The notes under the pieces: generated by a model | The model's database searches: none | What the model was told of the DNA's origin: nothing | Seen by the model: only the letters and a program-made list of their open reading frames with translations | Assembly: GCA_948579315.1 (NCBI GenBank) | Contig: CAPAOL010000001.1 | Coordinates: 124,001 to 188,000, forward strand | Direction: 5' to 3' | From: an uncultured Phocaeicola sp. | GTDB lineage: Bacteria; Bacteroidota; Bacteroidia; Bacteroidales; Bacteroidaceae | Length of the DNA: 64,000 bases | Position numbers and translations under genes: made by a program | Shown here: positions 1-7,499 of the stretch, one piece after another | Layout: each line of letters opens with the position of its first letter | Numbering within the stretch: the first letter of the stretch is position 1

Positions 1-36
1 TCAATACAGAAAAGATAATTATTCAAAACTATTTTC

Positions 37-44
37 TATTTTTG
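37..44 (+). promoter_or_regulatory. Predicted -7 box of nadE
   Basis: The sequence TATTTTTG fits the Bacteroidales -7 consensus TAnnTTTG and lies 28 bases before the nadE ATG. I see no convincing TTTG -33 element at the usual 19-21 bp spacing, so the call rests on the -7 box alone. Confidence 0.5.
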
Positions 45-72
45 CATCCATTATATATAAATAAGGTATAAG

Positions 73-1998
73 ATGAACTACGGATTTGTGAAAGTAGCTG
101 CAGCCGTGCCACACGTAAAAGTGGCAGACTGTAAATTCAATGTAGAGAAGATAGAAAGTTTGATTGCAGTAGCCGAAGGAAAAGGAGTGCAGATCATTAT
201 ATTCCCGGAAATGAGTATTACCGGATACACCTGTGGTGATTTATTCGGACAACAACTTTTGCTGGAAGAAGCAGAAATGGCCCTGATGCAAATTTTGAAT
301 AACACCCGTCAATTAGATATTATTTCCATTGTCGGTATGCCTGTAGTAGTCAACTCGGCAGTAATCAATGCAGCCGTAGTTATTCAGAAGGGGAAAGTGC
401 TAGGTGTTGCAGCCAAAACTTATCTCCCGAATTATAAGGAATTCTATGAACAACGCTGGTTTACCTCGGCTCTCCAGTTAACAACCAATAATGTGCGGCT
501 ATGTGGACAGATCGTTCCCATAGGCGCCAATCTACTTTTTGAAACTTCAGATACTACCTTTGGTATCGAAATTTGCGAGGACCTTTGGTCTACGATACCT
601 CCTAGTTCTTCCTTGGCACTACAAGGTGCAGAAATTATTTTCAACATGTCTGCAGACAATGAAGGTATCGGCAAAAACAATTATCTTTGTTCGCTTATCA
701 GCCAACAGTCTGCACGCTGTATTGCCGGATATGTATTCTCTTCGTGCGGCTTTGGAGAGTCTACTACTGATGTAGTCTTTGCCGGAAACGGATTGATTTA
801 CGAAAATGGAAGCCTTCTAGCGCGCAGCGAACGTTTCAGCATGGAAGAACAGCTTATTATCAGCGAAATTGATGTTGAACGTATCCGGGCAGAACGCAGA
901 ATAAATACAACCTTTGCAGCTAATCAAGCAAACTTAGAGGATAAAAAAGCGGTTTCGATTGTGACTGAATTTGTCAACAGCAAAGAACTAACCTTAACCC
1001 GGAAATTTAATTCTCATCCTTTTGTACCACAGGGAATAGAACTAAACGAACATTGTGAAGAAGTGTTCTCCATTCAGGTAGCGGGACTGGCACAAAGACT
1101 TGTTCATACAGGAGCTAAAACTGCCGTAATAGGTATCTCCGGCGGGTTAGACTCAACACTGGCATTACTTGTTTGCGTGAAGACCTTTGATAAACTGGGA
1201 TTGTCCCGGAAAGGTATTCTCGGAATCACAATGCCAGGTTTTGGTACGACCGACCGCACCTACCATAATGCGATCGATCTAATGAAATCATTAGGAATAT
1301 CAATTCGTGAGATTAGCATTAAAGATGCCTGCATCCAGCATTTTAAGGACATCGAACATGACGTGAATGTGCATGACGTTACATACGAAAATTCTCAAGC
1401 GCGCGAACGTACACAAATACTAATGGATGTGGCCAATCAGACTTGGGGAATGGTTATCGGCACAGGGGACTTGTCGGAACTTGCATTGGGATGGGCTACT
1501 TACAACGGCGATCACATGTCCATGTACGGGGTAAATGCGAGTGTTCCCAAAACACTTGTGAAATATTTAGTACAATGGGTGGCGGAAAACGGTATGGACG
1601 AAAACTCGAAAGCTACTTTACTTGATATTGTAGACACTCCTATTAGCCCGGAATTGATTCCGGCGGATGAGAACGGAGAAATTAAACAGAAAACAGAAGA
1701 TTTGGTAGGTCCTTATGAACTGCACGACTTCTTCCTATATTATTTCTTACGCTTTGGTTTCCGACCTTCCAAGATATTCTATTTGGCAAAAACTACATTC
1801 AAAGATATGTATGATGAAGAAACCATTAAAAAATGGCTTTTCATTTTCTTCCGTCGTTTCTTCAACCAACAGTTCAAGCGTTCTTGTTTACCGGACGGTC
1901 CTAAAGTAGGAAGCATTTCTATCAGCCCGAGAGGAGATTGGAGAATGCCGAGCGATGCCAGTTCAGCCATGTGGCTTAAAGAAATAGAGAATTTATAG
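73..1998 (+). CDS. nadE: Glutamine-dependent NAD+ synthetase
   Basis: Cytoplasmic enzyme of the last step of NAD synthesis: deamido-NAD + ATP + glutamine give NAD. The 641-residue protein has both family domains. The N-terminal nitrilase-type glutaminase shows Glu46 in FPEMSITGY, a Lys in KTYLPNYKEF and the Cys nucleophile in GIEICEDLW. The C-terminal synthetase domain carries the ATP pyrophosphatase loop SGGLDS starting at residue 356. The length fits the glutamine-dependent class, so no separate amidotransferase is needed. The ATG at 73 is preceded by an A/T-rich leader and a -7 box at 37-44. The gene stands alone and converges on the his operon. Confidence 0.95.
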   Translation: MNYGFVKVAAAVPHVKVADCKFNVEKIESLIAVAEGKGVQIIIFPEMSITGYTCGDLFGQQLLLEEAEMALMQILNNTRQLDIISIVGMPVVVNSAVINAAVVIQKGKVLGVAAKTYLPNYKEFYEQRWFTSALQLTTNNVRLCGQIVPIGANLLFETSDTTFGIEICEDLWSTIPPSSSLALQGAEIIFNMSADNEGIGKNNYLCSLISQQSARCIAGYVFSSCGFGESTTDVVFAGNGLIYENGSLLARSERFSMEEQLIISEIDVERIRAERRINTTFAANQANLEDKKAVSIVTEFVNSKELTLTRKFNSHPFVPQGIELNEHCEEVFSIQVAGLAQRLVHTGAKTAVIGISGGLDSTLALLVCVKTFDKLGLSRKGILGITMPGFGTTDRTYHNAIDLMKSLGISIREISIKDACIQHFKDIEHDVNVHDVTYENSQARERTQILMDVANQTWGMVIGTGDLSELALGWATYNGDHMSMYGVNASVPKTLVKYLVQWVAENGMDENSKATLLDIVDTPISPELIPADENGEIKQKTEDLVGPYELHDFFLYYFLRFGFRPSKIFYLAKTTFKDMYDEETIKKWLFIFFRRFFNQQFKRSCLPDGPKVGSISISPRGDWRMPSDASSAMWLKEIENL

Positions 1999-2017
1999 GA
2001 AGTACAACATCAAAATA

Positions 2018-2105
2018 TTCTCACTGCTATGAGAAAAAATACTCATTCCTATGAGAAAATATTCTCATCGCAGTGAGAATTTTTTCTCATAGTAGTGAGA
2101 ATGCT
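2018..2105. repeat. Four-copy tandem palindrome array, 22-bp period
   Basis: Four palindromes of the form TTCTCA-N6-TGAGAA start at 2018, 2040, 2062 and 2084, exactly 22 bp apart. The second has TACTCA in the left arm; the other arms are perfect. The outer pair also forms one large hairpin: 2017-2040 pairs with 2079-2102 over 24 bp with a single G-T wobble. The array lies between the convergent genes nadE and the phosphatase, so it could end transcription from both sides. The strict spacing of two helical turns would also suit a multi-site protein-binding array. Confidence 0.85.
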
Positions 2106-2178
2106 TGAGAAAAACAACGCCTCATCATAGCTTCAATACAACATTTCAACAAGACATGTATCTGCACAAAATTACATA

Positions 2179-2742
2179 CTAAAGTCCCTCTGTGCACATA
2201 ACTTTTCTTCTTATCTGCTCTATATCCGCTTCTTTAATCCTCCGAATGATATTTTTATAAATACGATGAAAGCCAAAACCGCCTTCAGTCATTTCATGAA
2301 TCGCGTCTTCTTTTGAAACATTCTGAAATACCACTCGATAAAGTGCGCAAACAGCTCCTGTGCGATCTGATCCGTGGTGGCAATGGATAACAATCGGCGC
2401 TTTACGATGCTTTATAATACGCAATGCTTCAATCAACTGTTCTTCATTGATGGAATGAGCTTTGGTCTTTACCCGATGAAGCTTTACGTTCGTTCCTGCG
2501 GCTTCATCATCATCACTATGTCTATTACGGAGATTGAGAGCTTCGCCGATACCATACTTTTCCAAAGCCTTAAAGTCTTCATGCGAAGGTTGCTCTGAAC
2601 GATATACACCCGCATCTATCTTGTACAGATTGGTCAATTCACTATCAGGAAGAGTAATCTTCTCTACTTTCAGATTCTGACTAAAAATTGAAATAGAGAA
2701 GATTACTCCCAAAAGTAGGCTCAACAGGATTCTTTTCTGCAT
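2179..2742 (-). CDS. Secreted CX5R (tyrosine/dual-specificity type) phosphatase
   Basis: The protein has 187 residues. Residues 1-21 form a Sec signal peptide ending near SIFSQ, so it should be exported to the periplasm or envelope. The PTP/DSP signature is HCHHGSDRTG, with catalytic Cys121 and Arg127 spaced CX5R. The general acid is probably in the acidic stretch around residues 76-81 (HSDDDE). The family removes phosphate from phosphotyrosine or other phosphomonoesters; the substrate cannot be read from the sequence. It starts 26 bp after the hisB stop with no visible terminator between, so it is probably the last gene of the his transcript. It is not a histidinol phosphatase of the HAD or PHP type. 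Confidence 0.8.
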   Translation of the reverse strand: MQKRILLSLLLGVIFSISIFSQNLKVEKITLPDSELTNLYKIDAGVYRSEQPSHEDFKALEKYGIGEALNLRNRHSDDDEAAGTNVKLHRVKTKAHSINEEQLIEALRIIKHRKAPIVIHCHHGSDRTGAVCALYRVVFQNVSKEDAIHEMTEGGFGFHRIYKNIIRRIKEADIEQIRRKVMCTEGL

Positions 2743-2768
2743 AAGTCTATATTGTTATTCTAAAAAGA

Positions 2769-3893
2769 TCAAAGTACTCCCTTGCTGGAGGGAAGTTCAA
2801 AATGATAGATATCTCTTTTGATTGCCATTTTCAAGGCACGGGCAAGGGCTTTAAAAATACCTTCTATCTTATGATGTTCATTTTGTCCTTCCGCCTTGAT
2901 GTTCAGATTCATTTTTGCCGCATCACTTAGTGACTTAAAGAAATGAAGGAACATTTCCGTTGGCATCTCCCCTATCTTCTCACGCTTGAATTCGGCATCC
3001 CAAACCAGCCAGGGACGACCACCAAAGTCTAAACAAACCTGACAAAGACAATCATCCATCGGTAAAGCATAGCCATAACGCTCAATTCCCCGCTTACTAC
3101 CTAAAGCCTGGTAAATACATTCGCCTAATGCAATAGCAGTGTCTTCGATCGTATGATGTTCGTCTACCTCCAGATCTCCTTTTACACGGATTGTCAAGTC
3201 TATACCGGAGTGCTTTCCAATCTGCTCGAGCATGTGGTCGAAAAAGCCAAGACCGGTAGAAATGTTACAACAGCCGTTTCCATCCAAGTTCAAAGCCACA
3301 TCAATATCTGTTTCTTTTGTTGTACGACGTACTTCCGCTTTCCGTTCTCCGGCAAAAAGGAACTCTGCTATCTGATCCCAGTCAGTTGTTGCAAGGGCGC
3401 AGACTTCTTCCAATCCTTTTTCTTTCAGGGTTTCAGGTGAATTTTGCAGATAGATTGCCCGACAACCCAAATTCTTGGCAAGTTCCACATCCGTAGGACG
3501 GTCGCCTATAACAAAACTTCCGGCAAGATCGTATTCCTGATTATTTAGATACTTCGTCAACATTCCGGTACGCGGTTTACGGGTGGGCGCATTATCTTCT
3601 GGGAAACTACGGTCTATCAGAATCTCATCAAAAGTAATCCCCTCTCCTTCTAATGTTTTAAGCATCAGATTATGGGCAGGCCAAAACGTTTCTTCCGGGA
3701 AAGAAGATGTACCCAATCCATCCTGATTGGTGACCATCACAAATTCAAAATCGAGTTTGCTGCGGATAAAACCTAAATTACGGAATACTTTCGGATAGAA
3801 TTCCAGCTTCTCCAATGAGTCGAGTTGGTAATCTACAGGAGGTTCTATCACCAACGTACCATCTCTATCTATAAATAATACTTTCTTCTTCAT
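2769..3893 (-). CDS. hisB: Bifunctional histidinol-phosphatase / imidazoleglycerol-phosphate dehydratase
   Basis: Catalyses two histidine-pathway steps: dehydration of imidazole-glycerol phosphate and dephosphorylation of histidinol phosphate. In the 374-residue protein the N-terminal HAD phosphatase carries DRDGT (Asp9, Asp11) and later GDRPTDVELA. The dehydratase domain begins near residue 185 and shows its metal-binding His clusters FFDHML, DEHHTIEDT and EHHKIEG. The fused form is known from enterobacteria and Bacteroidetes. The start lies 3 bp after the hisC stop, consistent with translational coupling. Confidence 0.95.
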   Translation of the reverse strand: MKKKVLFIDRDGTLVIEPPVDYQLDSLEKLEFYPKVFRNLGFIRSKLDFEFVMVTNQDGLGTSSFPEETFWPAHNLMLKTLEGEGITFDEILIDRSFPEDNAPTRKPRTGMLTKYLNNQEYDLAGSFVIGDRPTDVELAKNLGCRAIYLQNSPETLKEKGLEEVCALATTDWDQIAEFLFAGERKAEVRRTTKETDIDVALNLDGNGCCNISTGLGFFDHMLEQIGKHSGIDLTIRVKGDLEVDEHHTIEDTAIALGECIYQALGSKRGIERYGYALPMDDCLCQVCLDFGGRPWLVWDAEFKREKIGEMPTEMFLHFFKSLSDAAKMNLNIKAEGQNEHHKIEGIFKALARALKMAIKRDIYHFELPSSKGVL

Positions 3894-3896
3894 AAA

Positions 3897-4937
3897 TTAT
3901 CCCGGATATTTTTTAAGGGTGGCTAATAGTGTATTATTCTCTACACGGGTACCGACAGTCACACGCAAACAGTTGCAACAAAGCGAAATGTTATGGCGGT
4001 TACGCACAATAATTCCTTCACCTACCAAATAATTGTAGATTTTCACGGCATCCGTCACTTTTACCAAAAAGAAATTCGCATCAGACGGAAACAGTTTAAT
4101 GGCACATGGAAGCTTTTCAAATTCCGCTTCCAGATAGTCACGTTCTTCCTTCAGAGTTTTCACCCAACGTTCTATCTCATCATGTTTATGCAACATGGCG
4201 ATAGCTTGTTGTTGAGTCAACTGGTTGACATTATAAGGATATTTGATTTTATTGAGAATATCAATAATCTCTTTGGAAGCAAAAGCCATTCCCAAACGGA
4301 TAGCAGCACATCCCCAAGCTTTGGAGAATGTCTGGAATACGACTAGATTAGGATATTTATCCAACTCTTCGAGGAAAGACGGAGCTTTAGAAAAATCATT
4401 GTAAGCCTCATCCAACATTACCAATCCTTCAAATTGACAAAGAATTTTTTCTATTTCGGAACGAAGCAGATCATTTCCCGTCGGATTATTAGGAGAACAA
4501 AGGAAAATAAGTTTGGTATGCTCATCGGTAGCTGCCAGCAATTTGTCAGCAGAGAACTGGAAGTCATCATCCAACAATACTTTCCGATATTCCACATCGT
4601 TCACATCGGCACAGACCTGATACATTCCATAGGTAGGATCGATAGCTACTACATTATCTTTACCCGGTTCGCAGAAAGCACGAAAGACCAAGTCGATGGC
4701 TTCATCACTGCCGTTTCCGAGAAAAATATGTTCGGGAGATACTTTCTTGATTTTCGACAACAATGTTTTCAGTTCACACTGCATAGGGTCCGGATAACGG
4801 TTGTGAGGCGTATTGTACGGATTTTCGTTTGCATCCAAGAAAACAGAAGCCGTGACTCCTTTATATTCATCACGTGCCGAAGAGTATGGCTTTAATTTCC
4901 AGATATTCGGCCGGGTTAATTCTTGTAATGTTTTCAC
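3897..4937 (-). CDS. hisC: Histidinol-phosphate aminotransferase
   Basis: PLP-dependent, class I/II fold. It transfers an amino group from glutamate to imidazole-acetol phosphate. I place the start at the GTG at 4937, which gives 346 residues beginning VKTLQELTRPN, as expected for the family. An upstream in-frame start at 5036 would overlap hisD by 83 bp and add unrelated residues. The Schiff-base Lys is in TFSKAWGCAAIR, and the cofactor-site motifs SPNNPTGN and LDEAYNDF are present. A 16-bp gap separates it from hisD. Confidence 0.93.
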   Translation of the reverse strand: MKTLQELTRPNIWKLKPYSSARDEYKGVTASVFLDANENPYNTPHNRYPDPMQCELKTLLSKIKKVSPEHIFLGNGSDEAIDLVFRAFCEPGKDNVVAIDPTYGMYQVCADVNDVEYRKVLLDDDFQFSADKLLAATDEHTKLIFLCSPNNPTGNDLLRSEIEKILCQFEGLVMLDEAYNDFSKAPSFLEELDKYPNLVVFQTFSKAWGCAAIRLGMAFASKEIIDILNKIKYPYNVNQLTQQQAIAMLHKHDEIERWVKTLKEERDYLEAEFEKLPCAIKLFPSDANFFLVKVTDAVKIYNYLVGEGIIVRNRHNISLCCNCLRVTVGTRVENNTLLATLKKYPG

Positions 4938-4953
4938 TTCTTTAAATTTTAAG

Positions 4954-6243
4954 TTATGAATTTTGAATTGCTTTGAGACGAACTGTGACCGCATTTTTAT
5001 GCGCATCCAAATGTTCGTTAGCCGCCATCTCTTCAATAGCAGGGCCGATAGCTTTTATTCCTGCCGGGAGAATTTCCTGAAACGTAATCTTGCGGATAAA
5101 ACTATCCAGACTGACACCGCTATAGGCTTTGGCATAACCATTGGTTGGCAAAGTGTGGTTCGTTCCGGAAGCATAGTCTCCGGCACTCTCGGGAGTTAAC
5201 GAACCAAGGAAGACAGAACCGGCATTTACTACATGTTCTGCTACTTCCATGTAGTTTTCCGTTTCTATAATTAAATGTTCCGGTGCGTACGCATTAGTCA
5301 GTTCCAATGCTTCATCCATATTCTTTACTAATATCAATTTACTATTCTCCAATGATTTAGCAGCTATTTCACGACGAGGCAATTCGGCTAATTGACGGTC
5401 TACTTCTGCCATTACTTCTGTTTGAAGTTTCTCGGAAGTGGTAATTAATATGGCCTGACTATCTATTCCGTGTTCTGCTTGTGACAAGAGATCCGCCGCA
5501 ACAAAAGCCGGATTAGCAGAGGCGTCAGCCAACACTTCTACTTCTGAAGGACCGGCGGGCATATCAATAGCTACATCACGCAGGCTTACCAACTGTTTGG
5601 CAGCTGTCACATATTGATTACCCGGACCAAATATCTTATATACTTTAGGTACACTCTCCGTTCCATAAGCCATGGCAGCAATAGCTTGCACACCACCTGC
5701 CTTGAATATTTTGCTGACACCTGCCAGTTGCGCAGCAAAAAGAATAGCGGGATGAATGTTTCCATTCTTATCGGGAGGTGTACAAAGTACGATTTCCTTG
5801 CATCCTGCAATTTTAGCCGGAACAGCCAGCATCAACACTGTTGAGAAAAGTGGTGCTGTTCCACCCGGAATATACAATCCCACTTTTTCTATTCCCACTG
5901 ATTTTTGCCAGCAAGTCACACCGTTCATTGTTTCCACCTTCTTTCCGACAAAACGTTGGGAAGCGTGAAAGGTTTCAATATTCTGTTTTGCCAAGGAAAT
6001 GGCTGCTTTCAATTCATCGCTTACCGATCTTCCGGCAACTTGTATCTCTTCAGGAGTCACAGCAAGCGCGGACAAAGTGACTTTATCAAAAGCAGCTTCA
6101 TACTCTAATACCGCTTTGTCACCTTCTGCTCTTACCTTATTTATAATAGCACGAACTGTATCGAACAAGCTTTCCGTATTCAGTGCCGGACGTTCCAAAA
6201 GTTCAGTCCACTGCTCTTTTGAGGGATATTTAATCAATTTCAT
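4954..6243 (-). CDS. hisD: Histidinol dehydrogenase
   Basis: NAD-dependent, zinc-binding enzyme that oxidises L-histidinol to L-histidine in two steps, the last reactions of the pathway. The 429-residue length is normal. Family motifs in order: GGTAPLFSTVLM, the GPGNQYVTAAK segment, AEHGIDSQA (catalytic/zinc region), NAYAPEHLI and GTNHTLPTNG. It is separated from hisG by 92 bp holding an inverted repeat (6263-6315). Confidence 0.95.
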   Translation of the reverse strand: MKLIKYPSKEQWTELLERPALNTESLFDTVRAIINKVRAEGDKAVLEYEAAFDKVTLSALAVTPEEIQVAGRSVSDELKAAISLAKQNIETFHASQRFVGKKVETMNGVTCWQKSVGIEKVGLYIPGGTAPLFSTVLMLAVPAKIAGCKEIVLCTPPDKNGNIHPAILFAAQLAGVSKIFKAGGVQAIAAMAYGTESVPKVYKIFGPGNQYVTAAKQLVSLRDVAIDMPAGPSEVEVLADASANPAFVAADLLSQAEHGIDSQAILITTSEKLQTEVMAEVDRQLAELPRREIAAKSLENSKLILVKNMDEALELTNAYAPEHLIIETENYMEVAEHVVNAGSVFLGSLTPESAGDYASGTNHTLPTNGYAKAYSGVSLDSFIRKITFQEILPAGIKAIGPAIEEMAANEHLDAHKNAVTVRLKAIQNS

Positions 6244-6262
6244 AGTTTATATCTTATTTAGG

Positions 6263-6315
6263 CACGGATTACACGACATCTGGGATTAGCGACTAGATTA
6301 TCTGTGTAATCCGTG
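6263..6315. repeat. Intercistronic inverted repeat between hisG and hisD
   Basis: A perfect 12-bp inverted repeat pairs CACGGATTACAC (6263-6274) with GTGTAATCCGTG (6304-6315) across a 29-base loop. Similar CACGGATTACAC palindromes are, to my knowledge, dispersed in Bacteroides intergenic regions; the family cannot be tested here. Inside the his transcript it would form a hairpin without a U-run, so it may affect mRNA stability rather than terminate. Confidence 0.7.
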
Positions 6316-6335
6316 AAATCTATGCCTATATATAT

Positions 6336-7187
6336 TTATACAATCATCTTTTCAATCGGCAGCACTAAAATACCTTCTGCTCCCAGTCCTTTCAGTTTTC
6401 CAATGATTTCCCAAAAACGTTTTTCATCAAGTACTGTATGGACAGAACACCAACCTTCTTGTGCCAACGGCATCACCGTAGGACTTTTCATACCCGGCAA
6501 TACAGCTATGATTTCTTCCAGTTTATCTTTCGGAGCATTCATCAATACATATTTTTTATCTTCGGCTGTTTTTACTGCATTCATGCGGAACAGCAATTCT
6601 TCGAGCACTTCTTTTTTCTCGTCGCTCATATTCTTGTTACCAATCAACAATGCTTCCGACTTCATTACGACTTCTACTTCTTTCAATCGGTTACTCACCA
6701 ACGTAGAACCAGAGCTTACAATATCGAAAATAGCATCAGCCAATCCAATTCCCGGAGACACTTCTACAGAACCTGTAATCACGTGAATTTCAGCATTTAC
6801 ACCATTTTTCTTCAGGAAGTTACGAAGAATAACCGGATAGGAAGTAGCGATCTTCTTACCGTTAAACCATGACAAACCAGGATATTCAAGATCTTTCGGC
6901 ATAGCCAATGAAAGACGACACTTACTGAATCCCAAACGTTTGATGATTTCCGCATCTTCTTCTTTTTCCATAAATTCGTTTTCGCCGACAATTCCCAAGT
7001 CTGCTACACCAGTAGCCACTGTCTGCGGGATATCATCATCACGAAGGAATAGAACTTCAATAGGGAAATTGGAAGATTGCACCAATAAGGTACGTTTGGT
7101 AGTGCTCAACTTAATATCTGACTCTCCTAAAAGTGCCATAGTCTCTTCAAAGAGACGTCCTTTGGCTTGTACTGCGATTCTTAACAT
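6336..7187 (-). CDS. hisG: ATP phosphoribosyltransferase, long form
   Basis: First committed step of histidine synthesis: ATP + PRPP give phosphoribosyl-ATP. The 283-residue length marks the long form, with a C-terminal ACT-like domain (about residues 210-283) that binds histidine for feedback inhibition. No separate hisZ regulatory subunit is therefore required. The PRPP/phosphate-binding loop is in the DIVSSGSTLVSN segment. It is the first enzyme gene after the leader peptide and attenuator. hisH, hisA, hisF and hisI/E are not in the window, so the pathway genes are split. Confidence 0.95.
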   Translation of the reverse strand: MLRIAVQAKGRLFEETMALLGESDIKLSTTKRTLLVQSSNFPIEVLFLRDDDIPQTVATGVADLGIVGENEFMEKEEDAEIIKRLGFSKCRLSLAMPKDLEYPGLSWFNGKKIATSYPVILRNFLKKNGVNAEIHVITGSVEVSPGIGLADAIFDIVSSGSTLVSNRLKEVEVVMKSEALLIGNKNMSDEKKEVLEELLFRMNAVKTAEDKKYVLMNAPKDKLEEIIAVLPGMKSPTVMPLAQEGWCSVHTVLDEKRFWEIIGKLKGLGAEGILVLPIEKMIV

Positions 7188-7227
7188 GACTTTATTTAAT
7201 TTTTAATTATAATATGCGCTGAGAAAT

Positions 7228-7258
7228 AAAAAAAGGCTTACCGTATTCGGCAAGCCTT
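7228..7258 (-). terminator. his operon attenuator terminator
   Basis: Read on the minus strand, AAGGCTT (7258-7252) pairs with AAGCCTT (7239-7233), extended by an inner CCG/CGG pair after one mismatch, with a 4-base loop. It is followed by a U-rich run (7232-7226). It sits between the hisL stop codon and hisG, the expected place for a transcription attenuator. A competing pairing is possible: UCGGU just after the leader stop can pair with GCCGA in the terminator's 5' arm. Confidence 0.85.
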
Positions 7259-7304
7259 AGTTATCGTTTATATAGTCATACACAATATCATCCATGCCCA
7301 CCGA

Positions 7305-7349
7305 TTATTCGTTAGGAAAATGATGATGATGTGTAGTTGTATATTTCAT
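7305..7349 (-). CDS. hisL: his operon leader peptide
   Basis: A 14-residue open frame from the ATG at 7349 reads MKYTTTHHHHFPNE and stops at TAA. Four consecutive His codons are the signature of a histidine leader peptide. When charged tRNA-His is scarce the ribosome should stall there and favour readthrough of the terminator at 7228-7258. It lies about 14 bases after the predicted transcription start and 118 bp before hisG. Confidence 0.88.
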   Translation of the reverse strand: MKYTTTHHHHFPNE

Positions 7350-7369
7350 ATTTCTTCTATTAACTGCGA

Positions 7370-7401
7370 CAAAAGTAAAGTATTTGTTTGAAACCACCAA
7401 A
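7370..7401 (-). promoter_or_regulatory. his operon promoter
   Basis: On the minus strand a TTTG -33 element (7401-7398) and the -7 box TACTTTTG (7377-7370) are separated by 20 bp, matching the Bacteroidales primary-sigma consensus. The predicted start near 7363 leaves a very short leader before hisL, as usual for attenuated operons. Confidence 0.75.
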
Positions 7402-7499
7402 CATTTATCACAAAAACTTGAGTTTTCATTTCAAATTAAAGGTTATATTTCTTCCGGTTCTACATCACATTTCGAAAAAGACAATCCCTTTTCACCGGT

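Noticed and set aside
539..775. Open frames overlapping nadE in other frames, and similar frames opposite the large his, susC and metH genes
   Set aside because: They are shadows of strongly supported genes, with no recognisable domains or start signals.
2018..2105. CRISPR array
   Set aside because: The units are palindromic with 22-bp period and no spacers of typical length; no cas genes are near.
4938..5036. Upstream extension of hisC to 5036
   Set aside because: It would overlap hisD by 83 bp, and the extra residues do not match the family; the GTG at 4937 gives the expected protein.
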